Assembly: GCA_049340005.1 (NCBI GenBank)
Contig: JBMPIY010000002.1
Origin: CAXBDP01 sp963974465
GTDB lineage: Bacteria > Bacteroidota > Bacteroidia > Cytophagales > Cyclobacteriaceae
Strand: one strand, 5' to 3'
Length of the DNA stretch: 64,000 nt
Shown here: piece after piece, positions 37,886 to 46,906 of the stretch
How the letters are laid out: every line of letters starts with the position of its first letter
Numbering within the stretch: the stretch's first letter is position 1
Translations under genes and position numbers: made by a program
Notes under the pieces: model-generated
What the model was told of the DNA's origin: nothing
Databases searched by the model: none
The model's input: the letters and a program-made list of their open reading frames with translations, nothing else

Positions 37886-40579
37886 ATGAGAATAGGAATT
37901 TTTTTTGGTGGTAGATCTCGCGAACGTGAAGTTTCTTTTGCGGGAGGTCGCACCGTTTATGATAATCTAAATAAAAGTCTCTTTACACCTGTACCCATAT
38001 TTGTAGATAGCTGCGGGAATTTCATCCAGCTCGATTGGCAATATGTATACAAAGGCACTATTCGAGATTTTTACCCTCCCGCCAATTTTATTCCTGATTC
38101 TGAAAAGAATTTCCAAATCTATATCGAATCTCTTCAAAACTTGAGCGAGGCAGATTGGGAGCTTTTGATTTCTCAAGTCGGCAAGCAAATCGAACCCAAG
38201 GATTTCTCGAAACTCATTGATTTTGCATTCCTCACTCTTCACGGTCCTTATGGCGAAGATGGAAGTCTGCAAGGTTTGCTCGAGTGGTACGACATCCCCT
38301 ATAGCGGCTCTGGAATCTTACCTTCTGCTATTGGCATTTCCAAGACTGCTCAAAAGCAGCTCTTTGGCCGTATGGGTTTCGATACACCCCATTGGACAGT
38401 AATTAAAAAATCAGATTACGATCAAAATGCTGATAAAAAAGCACTGCTGAATGATCTTGTAGCCCAGCTTGGCTTGCCGATGGTCTTCAAAGCACCGCAT
38501 CAGGGTTCGTCTATTGGTGTGAGTATATTAGAGCAAAATGATGTTCAGGCATTTGAATTGGCCATTGCAAAAGCATTTTTCCAGCGGAAATTTAATGCTT
38601 CAGAATGGATCAATTTGACCGATGATGAAAAGGTATTTGTCATTGCTCAGCTTGCGGATATACGCGAAGGTTTGGGCATGCCACTGCTTGCAGATGGAAA
38701 TTTATTGCACCATCCGCAAGAACTATTTGACACATTCGAGCGGGAATTCGCGGGAGGAAAGGATTCAATCTTGCTAGAAAGTCCAGATGCTGAAAGCGCC
38801 ATTTTAGCCGAGTCATTTATCGACGGAAAAGAATTTTCCTGCATTGTAGTAGAAGACGAAAAAGGCGAACCACTTGCCTTGCCTCCTACCCAGATTTTAA
38901 AGAAAAGCAATTTCTTCGACTACAAAGCAAAATATCTGCCTGGCATCAGCCGTAAAATAACACCCATAAAAGTGCCTACGGAGCAAATCCAAAGCATTCG
39001 AAAGGCTTGCGAAGATTTATACAAAGCCATGGGCGGCGAAGTGTATGCCCGCATTGATGGCTTTATTCAAGAAGATGGAAAAGTATTTCTGAACGACCCG
39101 AATACGACTTCGGGCATGCTTCCATCATCATTCTTTTTTCACCAAGCGGCGGAAATTGGCCTGAATCCAAGCCAGTTTTTGACCTATATTATCCGCACCT
39201 CACTTGCTTGTCGTATGTCAAGTGGCAAAGCTGCGAAGGCTATTGCTAGCCATCTAGCAGACTTAGATATGCGGGTAAGCGAACTACAAGATCAATTGGA
39301 TGAAAAGCTAAAAGTGGCGGTAATAATGGGTGGTTTTTCGTCGGAAAGACATATATCTGTAGAAAGCGGCAGAAACATTTATGAAAAACTTGCCAGCTCT
39401 ACCAAATACCTACCTATTCCAATTTTCCTTAGTGGAAAAGAAGGAGCACATGAATTGCATCAAATTCCTGTGAATATACTGCTAAAGGATAATGCAGACG
39501 ATATTTATGATAAGATTCACAGTTTCCAAGCAGATCGGGAGCATCCCATACTTTTATCAATCCGCGAAGAAGCGGGAGGATTAAGCAGACAATATGCTAC
39601 TAAAGGCAGTTTGGCATTACATAAACTAAGTTACGCAGCCTTAGCGGAAATTTGCGATGTGGTGTTTATTGCCCTCCATGGCCGACCAGGCGAAGATGGT
39701 GCGGTGCAGGTAGAGCTAGAAAAAGTTGGGCTGCCATACAATGGCTCGGGTGTAGAAAGCTCCCAAATCACTATCAACAAATACGAAACCAACCAAATAT
39801 TGCGCAAGCATGGCATTTTGGTAGCGGGTCACGCATTAGTTTATCAGCATGATTGGGAACAGGATACTAACAGAGTGATCGCCCAATTGGAGGAGCAATT
39901 CCAATATCCGATCATAGCCAAGCCAGCCGATGATGGCTGTAGCTCAGCAGTCAAGAAAATTAAAAATAGAGAAGAGTTGATTGCTTATGCTCGAATTGCA
40001 TTTCGAAGCCAAGCGCCTTTTCCAATAGAGGAAAGCAGACTTCTTAAATTGAAACCTACAGAGGAGTTCCCTCAGAAGAATTTTTTCTTAGTAGAAGATT
40101 TGATATCAGCCAATGGCGCCGCTCGATTCTTAGAAGTAACTGGCGGCTTACTTACTAATGTGGGCGCTGATGGTAATATTGAATATACCGTATTCGAGGC
40201 ATCAGAAGCTTTAGCGCAAGGGGAGGTTTTGAGCTTGGAGGAGAAATTCCTCGCTGGTGAGGGACAAAACATTACGCCGGCTCGTTATGCAAAAGACAAG
40301 ACTGAAAATCAGCGCATTTCCGATGAAGTAAAATCTACTTTGACGAAAGTTGCCAAAATATTAAACATCGAAGGATACGCCCGAATTGATGCTTTCGTTA
40401 GAATATTTGCTGATGGCAAAATAGAAACCATTATTATTGAGGTAAATTCATTACCGGGAATGACGCCGGCTACTTGTATATTCCATCAAGCAGCCATTGA
40501 AAATTACAAACCATTTGAATTTATCGATGCCATACTTAATTATGGCATACACAAATTAGATTTAAGCAAAAGCTCATGA
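37886..40579 (+). CDS. tandem double D-alanine--D-alanine ligase, 897 aa
   Basis: Two ATP-grasp ligase domains are fused. Domain 1 (about 1-435) has FFGGRSREREVS, TLHGPYGEDG, FDYKAKYLPG and a C-terminal NDPNTTSGMLPSS. Domain 2 (about 460-890) has IMGGFSSERHISVE, ALHGRPGEDG, LSLEEKFLAGEG and EVNSLPGMTPA. Usual ligases have one domain of about 310-370 residues. Domain 1 has Asp-Pro-Asn in place of Glu-x-Asn at the metal site. Domain 2 lacks the Tyr-Lys loop seen in domain 1. The halves may therefore differ in activity. The product joins D-alanines for peptidoglycan precursors. Coupled by a 4-base overlap to the PASTA gene. Confidence 0.88.
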   Translation: MRIGIFFGGRSREREVSFAGGRTVYDNLNKSLFTPVPIFVDSCGNFIQLDWQYVYKGTIRDFYPPANFIPDSEKNFQIYIESLQNLSEADWELLISQVGKQIEPKDFSKLIDFAFLTLHGPYGEDGSLQGLLEWYDIPYSGSGILPSAIGISKTAQKQLFGRMGFDTPHWTVIKKSDYDQNADKKALLNDLVAQLGLPMVFKAPHQGSSIGVSILEQNDVQAFELAIAKAFFQRKFNASEWINLTDDEKVFVIAQLADIREGLGMPLLADGNLLHHPQELFDTFEREFAGGKDSILLESPDAESAILAESFIDGKEFSCIVVEDEKGEPLALPPTQILKKSNFFDYKAKYLPGISRKITPIKVPTEQIQSIRKACEDLYKAMGGEVYARIDGFIQEDGKVFLNDPNTTSGMLPSSFFFHQAAEIGLNPSQFLTYIIRTSLACRMSSGKAAKAIASHLADLDMRVSELQDQLDEKLKVAVIMGGFSSERHISVESGRNIYEKLASSTKYLPIPIFLSGKEGAHELHQIPVNILLKDNADDIYDKIHSFQADREHPILLSIREEAGGLSRQYATKGSLALHKLSYAALAEICDVVFIALHGRPGEDGAVQVELEKVGLPYNGSGVESSQITINKYETNQILRKHGILVAGHALVYQHDWEQDTNRVIAQLEEQFQYPIIAKPADDGCSSAVKKIKNREELIAYARIAFRSQAPFPIEESRLLKLKPTEEFPQKNFFLVEDLISANGAARFLEVTGGLLTNVGADGNIEYTVFEASEALAQGEVLSLEEKFLAGEGQNITPARYAKDKTENQRISDEVKSTLTKVAKILNIEGYARIDAFVRIFADGKIETIIIEVNSLPGMTPATCIFHQAAIENYKPFEFIDAILNYGIHKLDLSKSS

Positions 40580-41370
40580 TAAAGTCGCTTACCAAAATAT
40601 TGATTAATCTGGCCATTATCGGAGGAATAGTCATCGTATCATCTTTGATTTTTTTCTATTGGTATTTGCCTACTACAACCAATCATGGCGATTCGATTAC
40701 CGTGCCCGACCTGCGAGGCATCACCTTGGATAGGTTAGATGAATTTGTCACCTCCCGCGATCTTAAATATGAGATTACAGAAGACTCTGCTTATTCTACA
40801 GATTACCCAAAAATGTCGGTAGTAAAGCAATATCCGCAAGTAGGTGAAAAAGTGAAGCGCGATAGAAAAATTTATATCACACTCAATCAAAATACGCCTC
40901 CATCTATCCCAATGCCCGATTTGGTAGATGTGTCTGTAAAAAACGCTCAATTGATTTTACAAAGCTCAGGTTTAATCCTAGGGGAGATTACTTATCAACC
41001 TGATTTAGCACAAAATGCAGTACTAGAACAATGGCATCAAGGTAGAAAAATCAACCCGGGTGAGCCTCTTGTGAAAGGCTCACAAATTGATTTGGTGGTT
41101 GGCGATGGTTTAGGCAACCAGACTTTTGATGTGCCAGAATTCATTGCCATGGATTTGGATGAAGCAGAATTTTACTTAGTGGGTATTGGCTTGCGATTGG
41201 GCAGTGTTATTTATACTCAGGTAGATTCTCTGCCTCCAGGCTCTATTGTAAGGCAACAACCTGCCTTCGGCGAGACGATTAGAATTGGCGATATCGTCGA
41301 TTTATGGGTGGCAGATGATGAATTCAATACCTACAGAAATAGAAAAAGAGAGGATGAATCCGAACTCTAA
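40576..41370 (+). CDS. membrane-anchored PASTA-domain protein, 264 aa
   Basis: One N-terminal membrane helix (about residues 10-32) and then three PASTA repeats: DLRGITLDRLDEF onward, DLVDVSVKNAQLIL onward and EFIAMDLDEAEFYL onward. PASTA domains bind peptidoglycan stem peptides or lipid II. There is no kinase or transpeptidase domain attached. Overlap with the double ligase (ATGA) indicates shared expression and a peptidoglycan-related job. It ends in a TAATG junction with the next gene. Confidence 0.88.
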   Translation: MIKSLTKILINLAIIGGIVIVSSLIFFYWYLPTTTNHGDSITVPDLRGITLDRLDEFVTSRDLKYEITEDSAYSTDYPKMSVVKQYPQVGEKVKRDRKIYITLNQNTPPSIPMPDLVDVSVKNAQLILQSSGLILGEITYQPDLAQNAVLEQWHQGRKINPGEPLVKGSQIDLVVGDGLGNQTFDVPEFIAMDLDEAEFYLVGIGLRLGSVIYTQVDSLPPGSIVRQQPAFGETIRIGDIVDLWVADDEFNTYRNRKREDESEL

Positions 41371-43238
41371 TGAGGATCCAAATTAGATACATCCTTTTAA
41401 GTGTAATTTGGCTGAGTGTAGGCATGTCAAATGGCCTTGCCCAGCTTGTAACCTATCCTATTTCGACAAAATCTGATAATTCAAATCTTCAATTATTCTC
41501 ATACCAAGAAAGCTTGGCTGGAGATACCATTTCGTTGCCTTTTCTGGATGATTTTTCCTTTCCTAATAGGCAATTGAATCTGTCTTGGTGGCAGGCTAGC
41601 AGCAAAGTTTGGGTCAATAATAGCATGGGCTTAAATCCACCAAGTATAGGTGTAGCAACGTTCGATGGCAACGATCCGGACGGGAGGCCTTATGTTCGCA
41701 ATGGAGAAGCTTCTGGTTTTGGAGATAGTTTGGTCTCTCTTCCCATAAACATGACTGCCGTGCCTTCAAATAAGCGAAGTACAGTAGTTTTGAGCTTTTA
41801 CTGGCAGAAGAAAGGATTAGGCGAAGAGCCTGATCAAGAGGATGTTTTCCAGTTATTATTCAAGAATAATGAAGGTAATTGGAATGTAATTTGGGAAGTG
41901 AATGGCTTAGTAGATGTGCCTACAGATAGTTTTCAATTTGAGTCTATGGCAATTAACGCTGATCAATATTTTCACTCAGGTTTTCAATTTGCCTTTCGCT
42001 CATCAGCCAATATTACTGGCCCATTCGACACTTGGAATTTGGATTATGTATGGCTCGATCAAGATCGAAAATTGAATAATAGAGCTGTTAAAGATCGGGC
42101 CTTGAGCTCCCTATTGAGACAAGGGCTATTCGGCAACTACTCTCAAGTACCGGCCGAGATGGCTCGCAATTTCCCCAGCGAATTTATTGATACTACCTTA
42201 GTGGAATTCCATAATTTGGATTCGCTTCTTCAGCCAATTGAATACAATTCATTTATCAGAAATGTAAGTACTGGCGCAGTTATTCAACAGATGAATAATA
42301 GAACTATTCTTGATCCCATTCCGCTTGGCTTCGAGAAAAGGGATATGAAAGTGTTTCCTTTAGATCCAAGCCAATTACCCGAAGGTGATAGTCTTGCTTT
42401 GGAGTTTCACTTTCAGCTTATCAGTGGTGATACCATTTACCGCAGACCGCCAAGCAATTATTTTCAATCGATTGATTTCCGCTCAAACGACAGCTTCACC
42501 CTCCCGCTTTTGCTACATCAGAGTCTAGCGTATGACGATGGCACAGCAGAATTTGCTGTGGGTATCAACCAAAATGGTGGCCGAGTTGCTTATCAATATT
42601 GGGTTCCCGAAACAGACATTATCACAGCTATCGATGCGAATTTTCCATTTATTCCTGGTGGACAAGAAGGCCGTACAATTGAGCTGCTAATCATCAAATC
42701 TTTAGGCCGTACACAAGAGGAAATTCTCCATCGACAAACTATTAGTATTCCAGCTTTTGCAGGAAGGGATTCACTAAGCAGAATTACCTTAGAAAGACCA
42801 ACAGCGGTTCAAGACACTTTTTATATTGGCTACAGACATATTGGAATTTTGCCAATTGCAGTGGGTTTGGATAAAGATTATGACAGCTCGGAGAAGCTCT
42901 TTGCGAATGTAACGGGCATTTGGGAGCCGGTAGATGATATTATAGGTTCGTTAATATTTAGACCTGTTTTCAATAAAGGAATAGCCGTAGGCGACTTGGA
43001 TAAACCAAGCGATGCGCAAATTCAATTGTACCCAAATCCGGCGGGAGGATGGGTGAATGTAATCTCGCCGTATGAAAATTATCAATTGATCGACATGACT
43101 GGACGGGTTGTATTACAAGGAAAATGGAAGCAAATTGGGCAGCATCAGTTAAATATTGAGACTCTTAGACCCGGAATTTACGTTTTTCGCACTTTTTCGG
43201 GTAAATTTGCCCAGCAGAAAAAACTCGTAATTCGATAA
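41370..43238 (+). CDS. T9SS cargo protein, 622 aa
   Basis: The signal peptide ends about residue 24 (GLAQ). A large beta-rich middle carries no recognised catalytic motif. The C-terminal 75 residues are a type A T9SS sorting domain: LYPNPAGGWVNV, QLIDMTGRVV and LRPGIYVFR. The protein is therefore exported across the outer membrane and probably surface-attached. It shares one base (TAATG) with the PASTA gene, so three genes form one operon. Function unknown. Confidence 0.85.
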   Translation: MRIQIRYILLSVIWLSVGMSNGLAQLVTYPISTKSDNSNLQLFSYQESLAGDTISLPFLDDFSFPNRQLNLSWWQASSKVWVNNSMGLNPPSIGVATFDGNDPDGRPYVRNGEASGFGDSLVSLPINMTAVPSNKRSTVVLSFYWQKKGLGEEPDQEDVFQLLFKNNEGNWNVIWEVNGLVDVPTDSFQFESMAINADQYFHSGFQFAFRSSANITGPFDTWNLDYVWLDQDRKLNNRAVKDRALSSLLRQGLFGNYSQVPAEMARNFPSEFIDTTLVEFHNLDSLLQPIEYNSFIRNVSTGAVIQQMNNRTILDPIPLGFEKRDMKVFPLDPSQLPEGDSLALEFHFQLISGDTIYRRPPSNYFQSIDFRSNDSFTLPLLLHQSLAYDDGTAEFAVGINQNGGRVAYQYWVPETDIITAIDANFPFIPGGQEGRTIELLIIKSLGRTQEEILHRQTISIPAFAGRDSLSRITLERPTAVQDTFYIGYRHIGILPIAVGLDKDYDSSEKLFANVTGIWEPVDDIIGSLIFRPVFNKGIAVGDLDKPSDAQIQLYPNPAGGWVNVISPYENYQLIDMTGRVVLQGKWKQIGQHQLNIETLRPGIYVFRTFSGKFAQQKKLVIR

Positions 43239-43243
43239 GCACC

Positions 43244-43582
43244 ATGAACCTAATAACTGCAGAAGAACTTTATCAAAAATTATCCTCAGGAGAAAAAATT
43301 GAGGTAATAGACGTCCGTGAGAAATGGGAGTATGACGAGGAGAATATAGGAGCGGTGAATATTCCGCTGTATGACTTGCCTAAGCAACTTGATGAAGTAA
43401 AAAAATACAATAATTGTGAAATTGTACTCCATTGCAAAACTGGTGCAAGAAGTGAAAAAGCAAGAAAGTACCTAGCCTCCGTAGGAATCAATACCTGTAA
43501 AAGTCTTTGCAACGGAATGGAGGAATTCAAAAACACCTATGGCTCCATCAATGCTATTGCTTCCTCAAACATAAATGGCTGA
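43244..43582 (+). CDS. rhodanese-like domain protein, 112 aa
   Basis: A single rhodanese domain with EVIDVREKWEYDEENIGAVN and the active-site loop LHCKTGARSEKA, where the Cys is the persulfide carrier. It lies 5 bases after the T9SS gene and may belong to that operon. Its 3' end overlaps the convergent M50 protease gene by 46 bases. Substrate or partner unknown. Confidence 0.85.
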   Translation: MNLITAEELYQKLSSGEKIEVIDVREKWEYDEENIGAVNIPLYDLPKQLDEVKKYNNCEIVLHCKTGARSEKARKYLASVGINTCKSLCNGMEEFKNTYGSINAIASSNING

Positions 43583-44712
43583 GGACTAAAGCAAAGCACA
43601 AATATTACTAAAGCAATCCAACCAATAATTTGGCGCTTTCTATCCAATTTCTGCTCGAATAAAACTCTTGGATGATGTACGCCCATAAATCTACCAATAA
43701 GTAAGCAATACAATAACCAACCTGTATAGCCTTGAAAATCTGGCCAAAACCATTGGCAAGCAAACTGAATAGTAAAAATCATAAATGCCATTGCAATTCT
43801 GTCGAATGGACTACGAATAAGTCGGCTGAGGCAAATAAACAAAAAGCCTATATAAAGTGGTATGCTCCACATCAAATCCATTGCAGGCTCCATTGGCGAT
43901 ATCAATCCCAAGCCAGAATAAAATAGAAATACCAAGAAAACTGCTGAACTGATATAGCCGTGTTTGCGGCTTCCAAATAGCCCAAATACCACGTGTCCGC
44001 CATCCAATTGACCAATTGGAAGAAGATTCAATGCAGTAAAGAATAAAGCCAAATAAGAAGCAAATAGCCAGGGAAAGTGAATGATCTCATAATAATTTGG
44101 CATTCGTTCGGGATCGGCCACATAAGTTTCAAATAACCAGAAAAGAATATTCGGACCTAATTTGAATTGCATCAAATTGGCATTTTCCTGGTTATTTGGA
44201 TCGTAAACATGCTCAGCATACTCCAACCCATATTGCTCGTATTCTGGGTGTATTTCAAAAATAAAATCCGCTGGAGGTAAATTGGTGAATGCATAGAACA
44301 TTACCATAATAGCAATTACAAAACCAGCTAATGGTCCTGCTACGCCCACATCGAAATACTCCTTGGTACTTTGGATTGCACCTTTGATTCGAATAACAGC
44401 GCCAAAAGTACCAATGCTAGGCGAGCCCATAAATCCTAACCAGCCTGGTATGTAATAGGGTAAAGTAACAGGAATGCTATACTTGCGAGCCATAAAATAA
44501 TGGCCAAATTCATGGAAAGTAAGAATCCCCAAAAATGGAATTGAGAACTCAAGCCCGGCTAAAAAGTCGCTCCAAGTCATTGCAAATTCACCTTTCGCCA
44601 AAATAGATTTGCCCGTAAGCCATTCCGCACCAGACATGGTGGTGCAAGCCAAGGTGATTATAAATAAGCCTAGATGTTTGAGGTAATTATTGGGTTCTTT
44701 CTCCAATTCCAT
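43537..44712 (-). CDS. site-2 protease family (M50) membrane metalloprotease, 391 aa
   Basis: The zinc-binding HEFGH is at residues 67-71 and the second metal motif in NLLPIGQLDGGHVVFG. About eight hydrophobic segments are present. The insert around SMGSPSIG-like sequence (GFMGSPSIGTFG) and FDVGVAGPLAGF are typical of the group. Such proteases cleave membrane-embedded substrates, often in signalling. It starts at the last bases of the HAD gene (ATG/TAA sharing one base), so the two are co-transcribed. Confidence 0.9.
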   Translation of the reverse strand: MELEKEPNNYLKHLGLFIITLACTTMSGAEWLTGKSILAKGEFAMTWSDFLAGLEFSIPFLGILTFHEFGHYFMARKYSIPVTLPYYIPGWLGFMGSPSIGTFGAVIRIKGAIQSTKEYFDVGVAGPLAGFVIAIMVMFYAFTNLPPADFIFEIHPEYEQYGLEYAEHVYDPNNQENANLMQFKLGPNILFWLFETYVADPERMPNYYEIIHFPWLFASYLALFFTALNLLPIGQLDGGHVVFGLFGSRKHGYISSAVFLVFLFYSGLGLISPMEPAMDLMWSIPLYIGFLFICLSRLIRSPFDRIAMAFMIFTIQFACQWFWPDFQGYTGWLLYCLLIGRFMGVHHPRVLFEQKLDRKRQIIGWIALVIFVLCFSPQPFMFEEAIALMEP

Positions 44713-45332
44713 TAAAAAACAGTCAAAATTTCATTAGGATGCGAAATTAGCTTTGTTTGAATACCTAAACTATTTGCTGCTCGAATATTTTCCGCATTAT
44801 CATCCAAAAAATAAAGCTCATTGGCATTACTTTGCTCTCGTTCTAGAACCATCTGATAAATCTCTAAAGATGGTTTTCGGACGCCCATTTGAAAGGAAAA
44901 ATAGATTTCATCAAACCAATGAGCAAAATCATCCCTTTGAGTTTTCTCTTTCAGGATAGCATTAAAACCTTTCATATGCAGATAATTGGTATTGCTAAGC
45001 AGCACTAGCCTGTAGTTTTCACGAAGTCTCTCAAACAAATTTAACTTCTCCATCGAAATATCAATCAGCATAGTATTCCATAACTCTATCAATTGTTGAT
45101 CAGATATTTGAGAATTATTCATAATACTTCGTAGCTCATCCAGAAAAAATGAATTTGATAATAATCCCATTTCATAATCTTTGAAAAGCTGATAATCTAA
45201 TCCTTGCTGCCAAGCGGGATGATCTAAGGAAATTGCATTTTGCTGGAAGCGCTTGAAACAGCCGGCAGGATCTATATCGATGATAACACCACCTAAATCG
45301 AAAATCAATGTATGAATAGCGGGAGGAAGCAT
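44712..45332 (-). CDS. HAD family hydrolase (YihX-like), 206 aa
   Basis: Motif I is FDLGGVIIDID (Asp-12), motif II LLSNTNYLHMKG and motif IV FLDDNAENIRAANSLG. The helical cap of about 70 residues and the DLGGV form of motif I resemble YihX-type sugar-phosphate phosphatases of HAD subfamily IA. Substrate not determinable. It precedes the M50 gene in the same operon. Confidence 0.88.
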   Translation of the reverse strand: MLPPAIHTLIFDLGGVIIDIDPAGCFKRFQQNAISLDHPAWQQGLDYQLFKDYEMGLLSNSFFLDELRSIMNNSQISDQQLIELWNTMLIDISMEKLNLFERLRENYRLVLLSNTNYLHMKGFNAILKEKTQRDDFAHWFDEIYFSFQMGVRKPSLEIYQMVLEREQSNANELYFLDDNAENIRAANSLGIQTKLISHPNEILTVF

Positions 45333-45556
45333 AAATCGTATTTTGGATAAAAATGAATGCCGAAATTATGGCAGAACACCAGCATTACAAAAATATGAGA
45401 TGAAGAATTAGAGGTCAACACACCAATAATGGCTTGTGAATTCAATCAAAAATTTAGCAAAAGCCCATTCGGATATTGCTTATTCCCATCACATCCATTA
45501 TTATTGCACTCCGTTTTGAAGGCTGTATTCAATCATTGAATTCGAATTTAAAACAA

Positions 45557-45630
45557 GGGCCTATAGCTCAGTTGGTTAGAGCACCTGACTCATAATCAGG
45601 TGGTCCCTGGTTCGAGCCCAGGTGGGCCCA
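45557..45630 (+). tRNA. tRNA with CAU anticodon (Ile2 or elongator Met)
   Basis: The cloverleaf is complete: acceptor GGGCCTA/TGGGCCC, D arm with AGCTCAGTTGGTTAGAGC, anticodon stem CCTGA/TCAGG with loop CTCATAA, and T arm CCTGG-TTCGAGC-CCAGG. CCA is not encoded. A CAU anticodon here means either elongator Met or Ile2, whose C34 is changed to lysidine. The loop and the following TGGTC resemble tRNA-Ile2 of E. coli, so I lean to Ile2. Initiator tRNA is excluded because the acceptor end is fully paired. Confidence 0.95.
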
Positions 45631-45635
45631 CGGGT

Positions 45636-45666
45636 GCCCTTCGCATTAATTGCGGAGGGCTTTTTT
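45636..45666 (+). terminator. rho-independent terminator after the tRNA
   Basis: GCCCTTCGC and GCGGAGGGC form a stem with one G-T pair around ATTAATT, followed by six T. It starts 5 bases beyond the tRNA. Confidence 0.85.
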
Positions 45667-45747
45667 ATTTTCCTGATCAATTCTTGGGCTAATCCAATAT
45701 TACCTATCAACAAACATCCACAACAAGGCTAGCTTTGTGTATATAGT

Positions 45748-46902
45748 TTAAGAAGGTCTTCTTAGAAACATTTGATTCAGTCTTTCGGAGATAAAACATT
45801 GATCGACCCGCTCTTGCTCCAAGCGAACATTGCTTTTTGATAATAGTTTATATACTTCTAATTCTTCACCTGAAAGATGGGCAAGAGACACCACTTTAGA
45901 TACCGTTCCGGATACAATGAATTCACAGTAATTCTCTAAAATTTCTCTTTCCATTAAAAAAGATTTTGTTTGTGGAAAATACGATCGTAATTGAGACAGC
46001 ATTTGAAACCCTTGGATATCCATATCACTCCAATAGTAAATTTCCTTATCTTCCAGCCAATCGGTGTTCTTTAAGGAGTCAACAGCAAATCCCTTTCCCC
46101 AAATAGCTATCGAATGAGATACTTTAGGAAATGCCAGAAAGTTCATCTTGTTTTCAATGATAAAAACTCTTGAGCATTTCAACGTAGTTGATTTAAATTG
46201 TTCTATTGGGATGGTTATATCATCATAGCTGATTTCACCCCAGCAGGACTTATCCAACAACCGAAACCTAATAAGAGACTGATCATATTTCAGGAAAAAC
46301 CTCTTTTCAAAGTGGTTTTCAGATGTATTCACTATATCCGGAACCAGCTCATCCAATAAAAGCCTCAAAATCCCTTTATTTTCTTCAATAAACTTGGTAT
46401 GAACGGGAATTGGCAACTCTCTGATATAGTATTTGTCTGGTTCAAAGTGAAGGATAAACCACTGACAAACTTTAATCAGGCCCGGCCAAACATCCGAGTT
46501 GTCGATAATGGCCTTTGGATTTTCTTTCAGCCATGATTCGAGTTGAGGGAGTTCCGACTTGATGAAACTGTAATTTTCCATCATCACATGAAACTCTTTT
46601 TCCTTTTTGATAAATTTTAAATAATCGTCTAATGTTTCATACACGATTGACTTTGGGATATCTTGAATTCCATGCTGTCGGGTTTTAATCGTTTCTGAAA
46701 CTACCGAGTAGCCAAAACCCTTTCTATCTTTTGACCCACCTAGCACTTCAGCAATTTCCTTACTCATTTGAATGAAATCTTTAGAAAGCACCTTATTGGA
46801 CCTTATCTCCAGAGGAAAACAGCTCTCTCCATTCAAAGAATCACGAAGGACTTCTTCATATTTTCTTTCAGACTTTTTCTGTATTTCAACTACTGTTATC
46901 AT
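45748..46902 (-). CDS. jetD: Wadjet JetD, Toprim-type nuclease subunit
   Basis: I chose the ATG at 46902, 4 bases after the JetC stop; the frame is open to 47034 but only as overlap with jetC. The 384-residue product has an N-terminal DUF3322-like arm and a C-terminal DUF2220 Toprim domain. The conserved Glu is in IENKMNFLAF (about residue 250) and the DxD in YYWSDMDIQG (about 293-295). In Wadjet, JetD is the endonuclease that cuts small circular DNA once the JetABC motor has extruded it. Last gene of the operon. Confidence 0.9.
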   Translation of the reverse strand: MITVVEIQKKSERKYEEVLRDSLNGESCFPLEIRSNKVLSKDFIQMSKEIAEVLGGSKDRKGFGYSVVSETIKTRQHGIQDIPKSIVYETLDDYLKFIKKEKEFHVMMENYSFIKSELPQLESWLKENPKAIIDNSDVWPGLIKVCQWFILHFEPDKYYIRELPIPVHTKFIEENKGILRLLLDELVPDIVNTSENHFEKRFFLKYDQSLIRFRLLDKSCWGEISYDDITIPIEQFKSTTLKCSRVFIIENKMNFLAFPKVSHSIAIWGKGFAVDSLKNTDWLEDKEIYYWSDMDIQGFQMLSQLRSYFPQTKSFLMEREILENYCEFIVSGTVSKVVSLAHLSGEELEVYKLLSKSNVRLEQERVDQCFISERLNQMFLRRPS

Positions 46903-46906
46903 GGAT

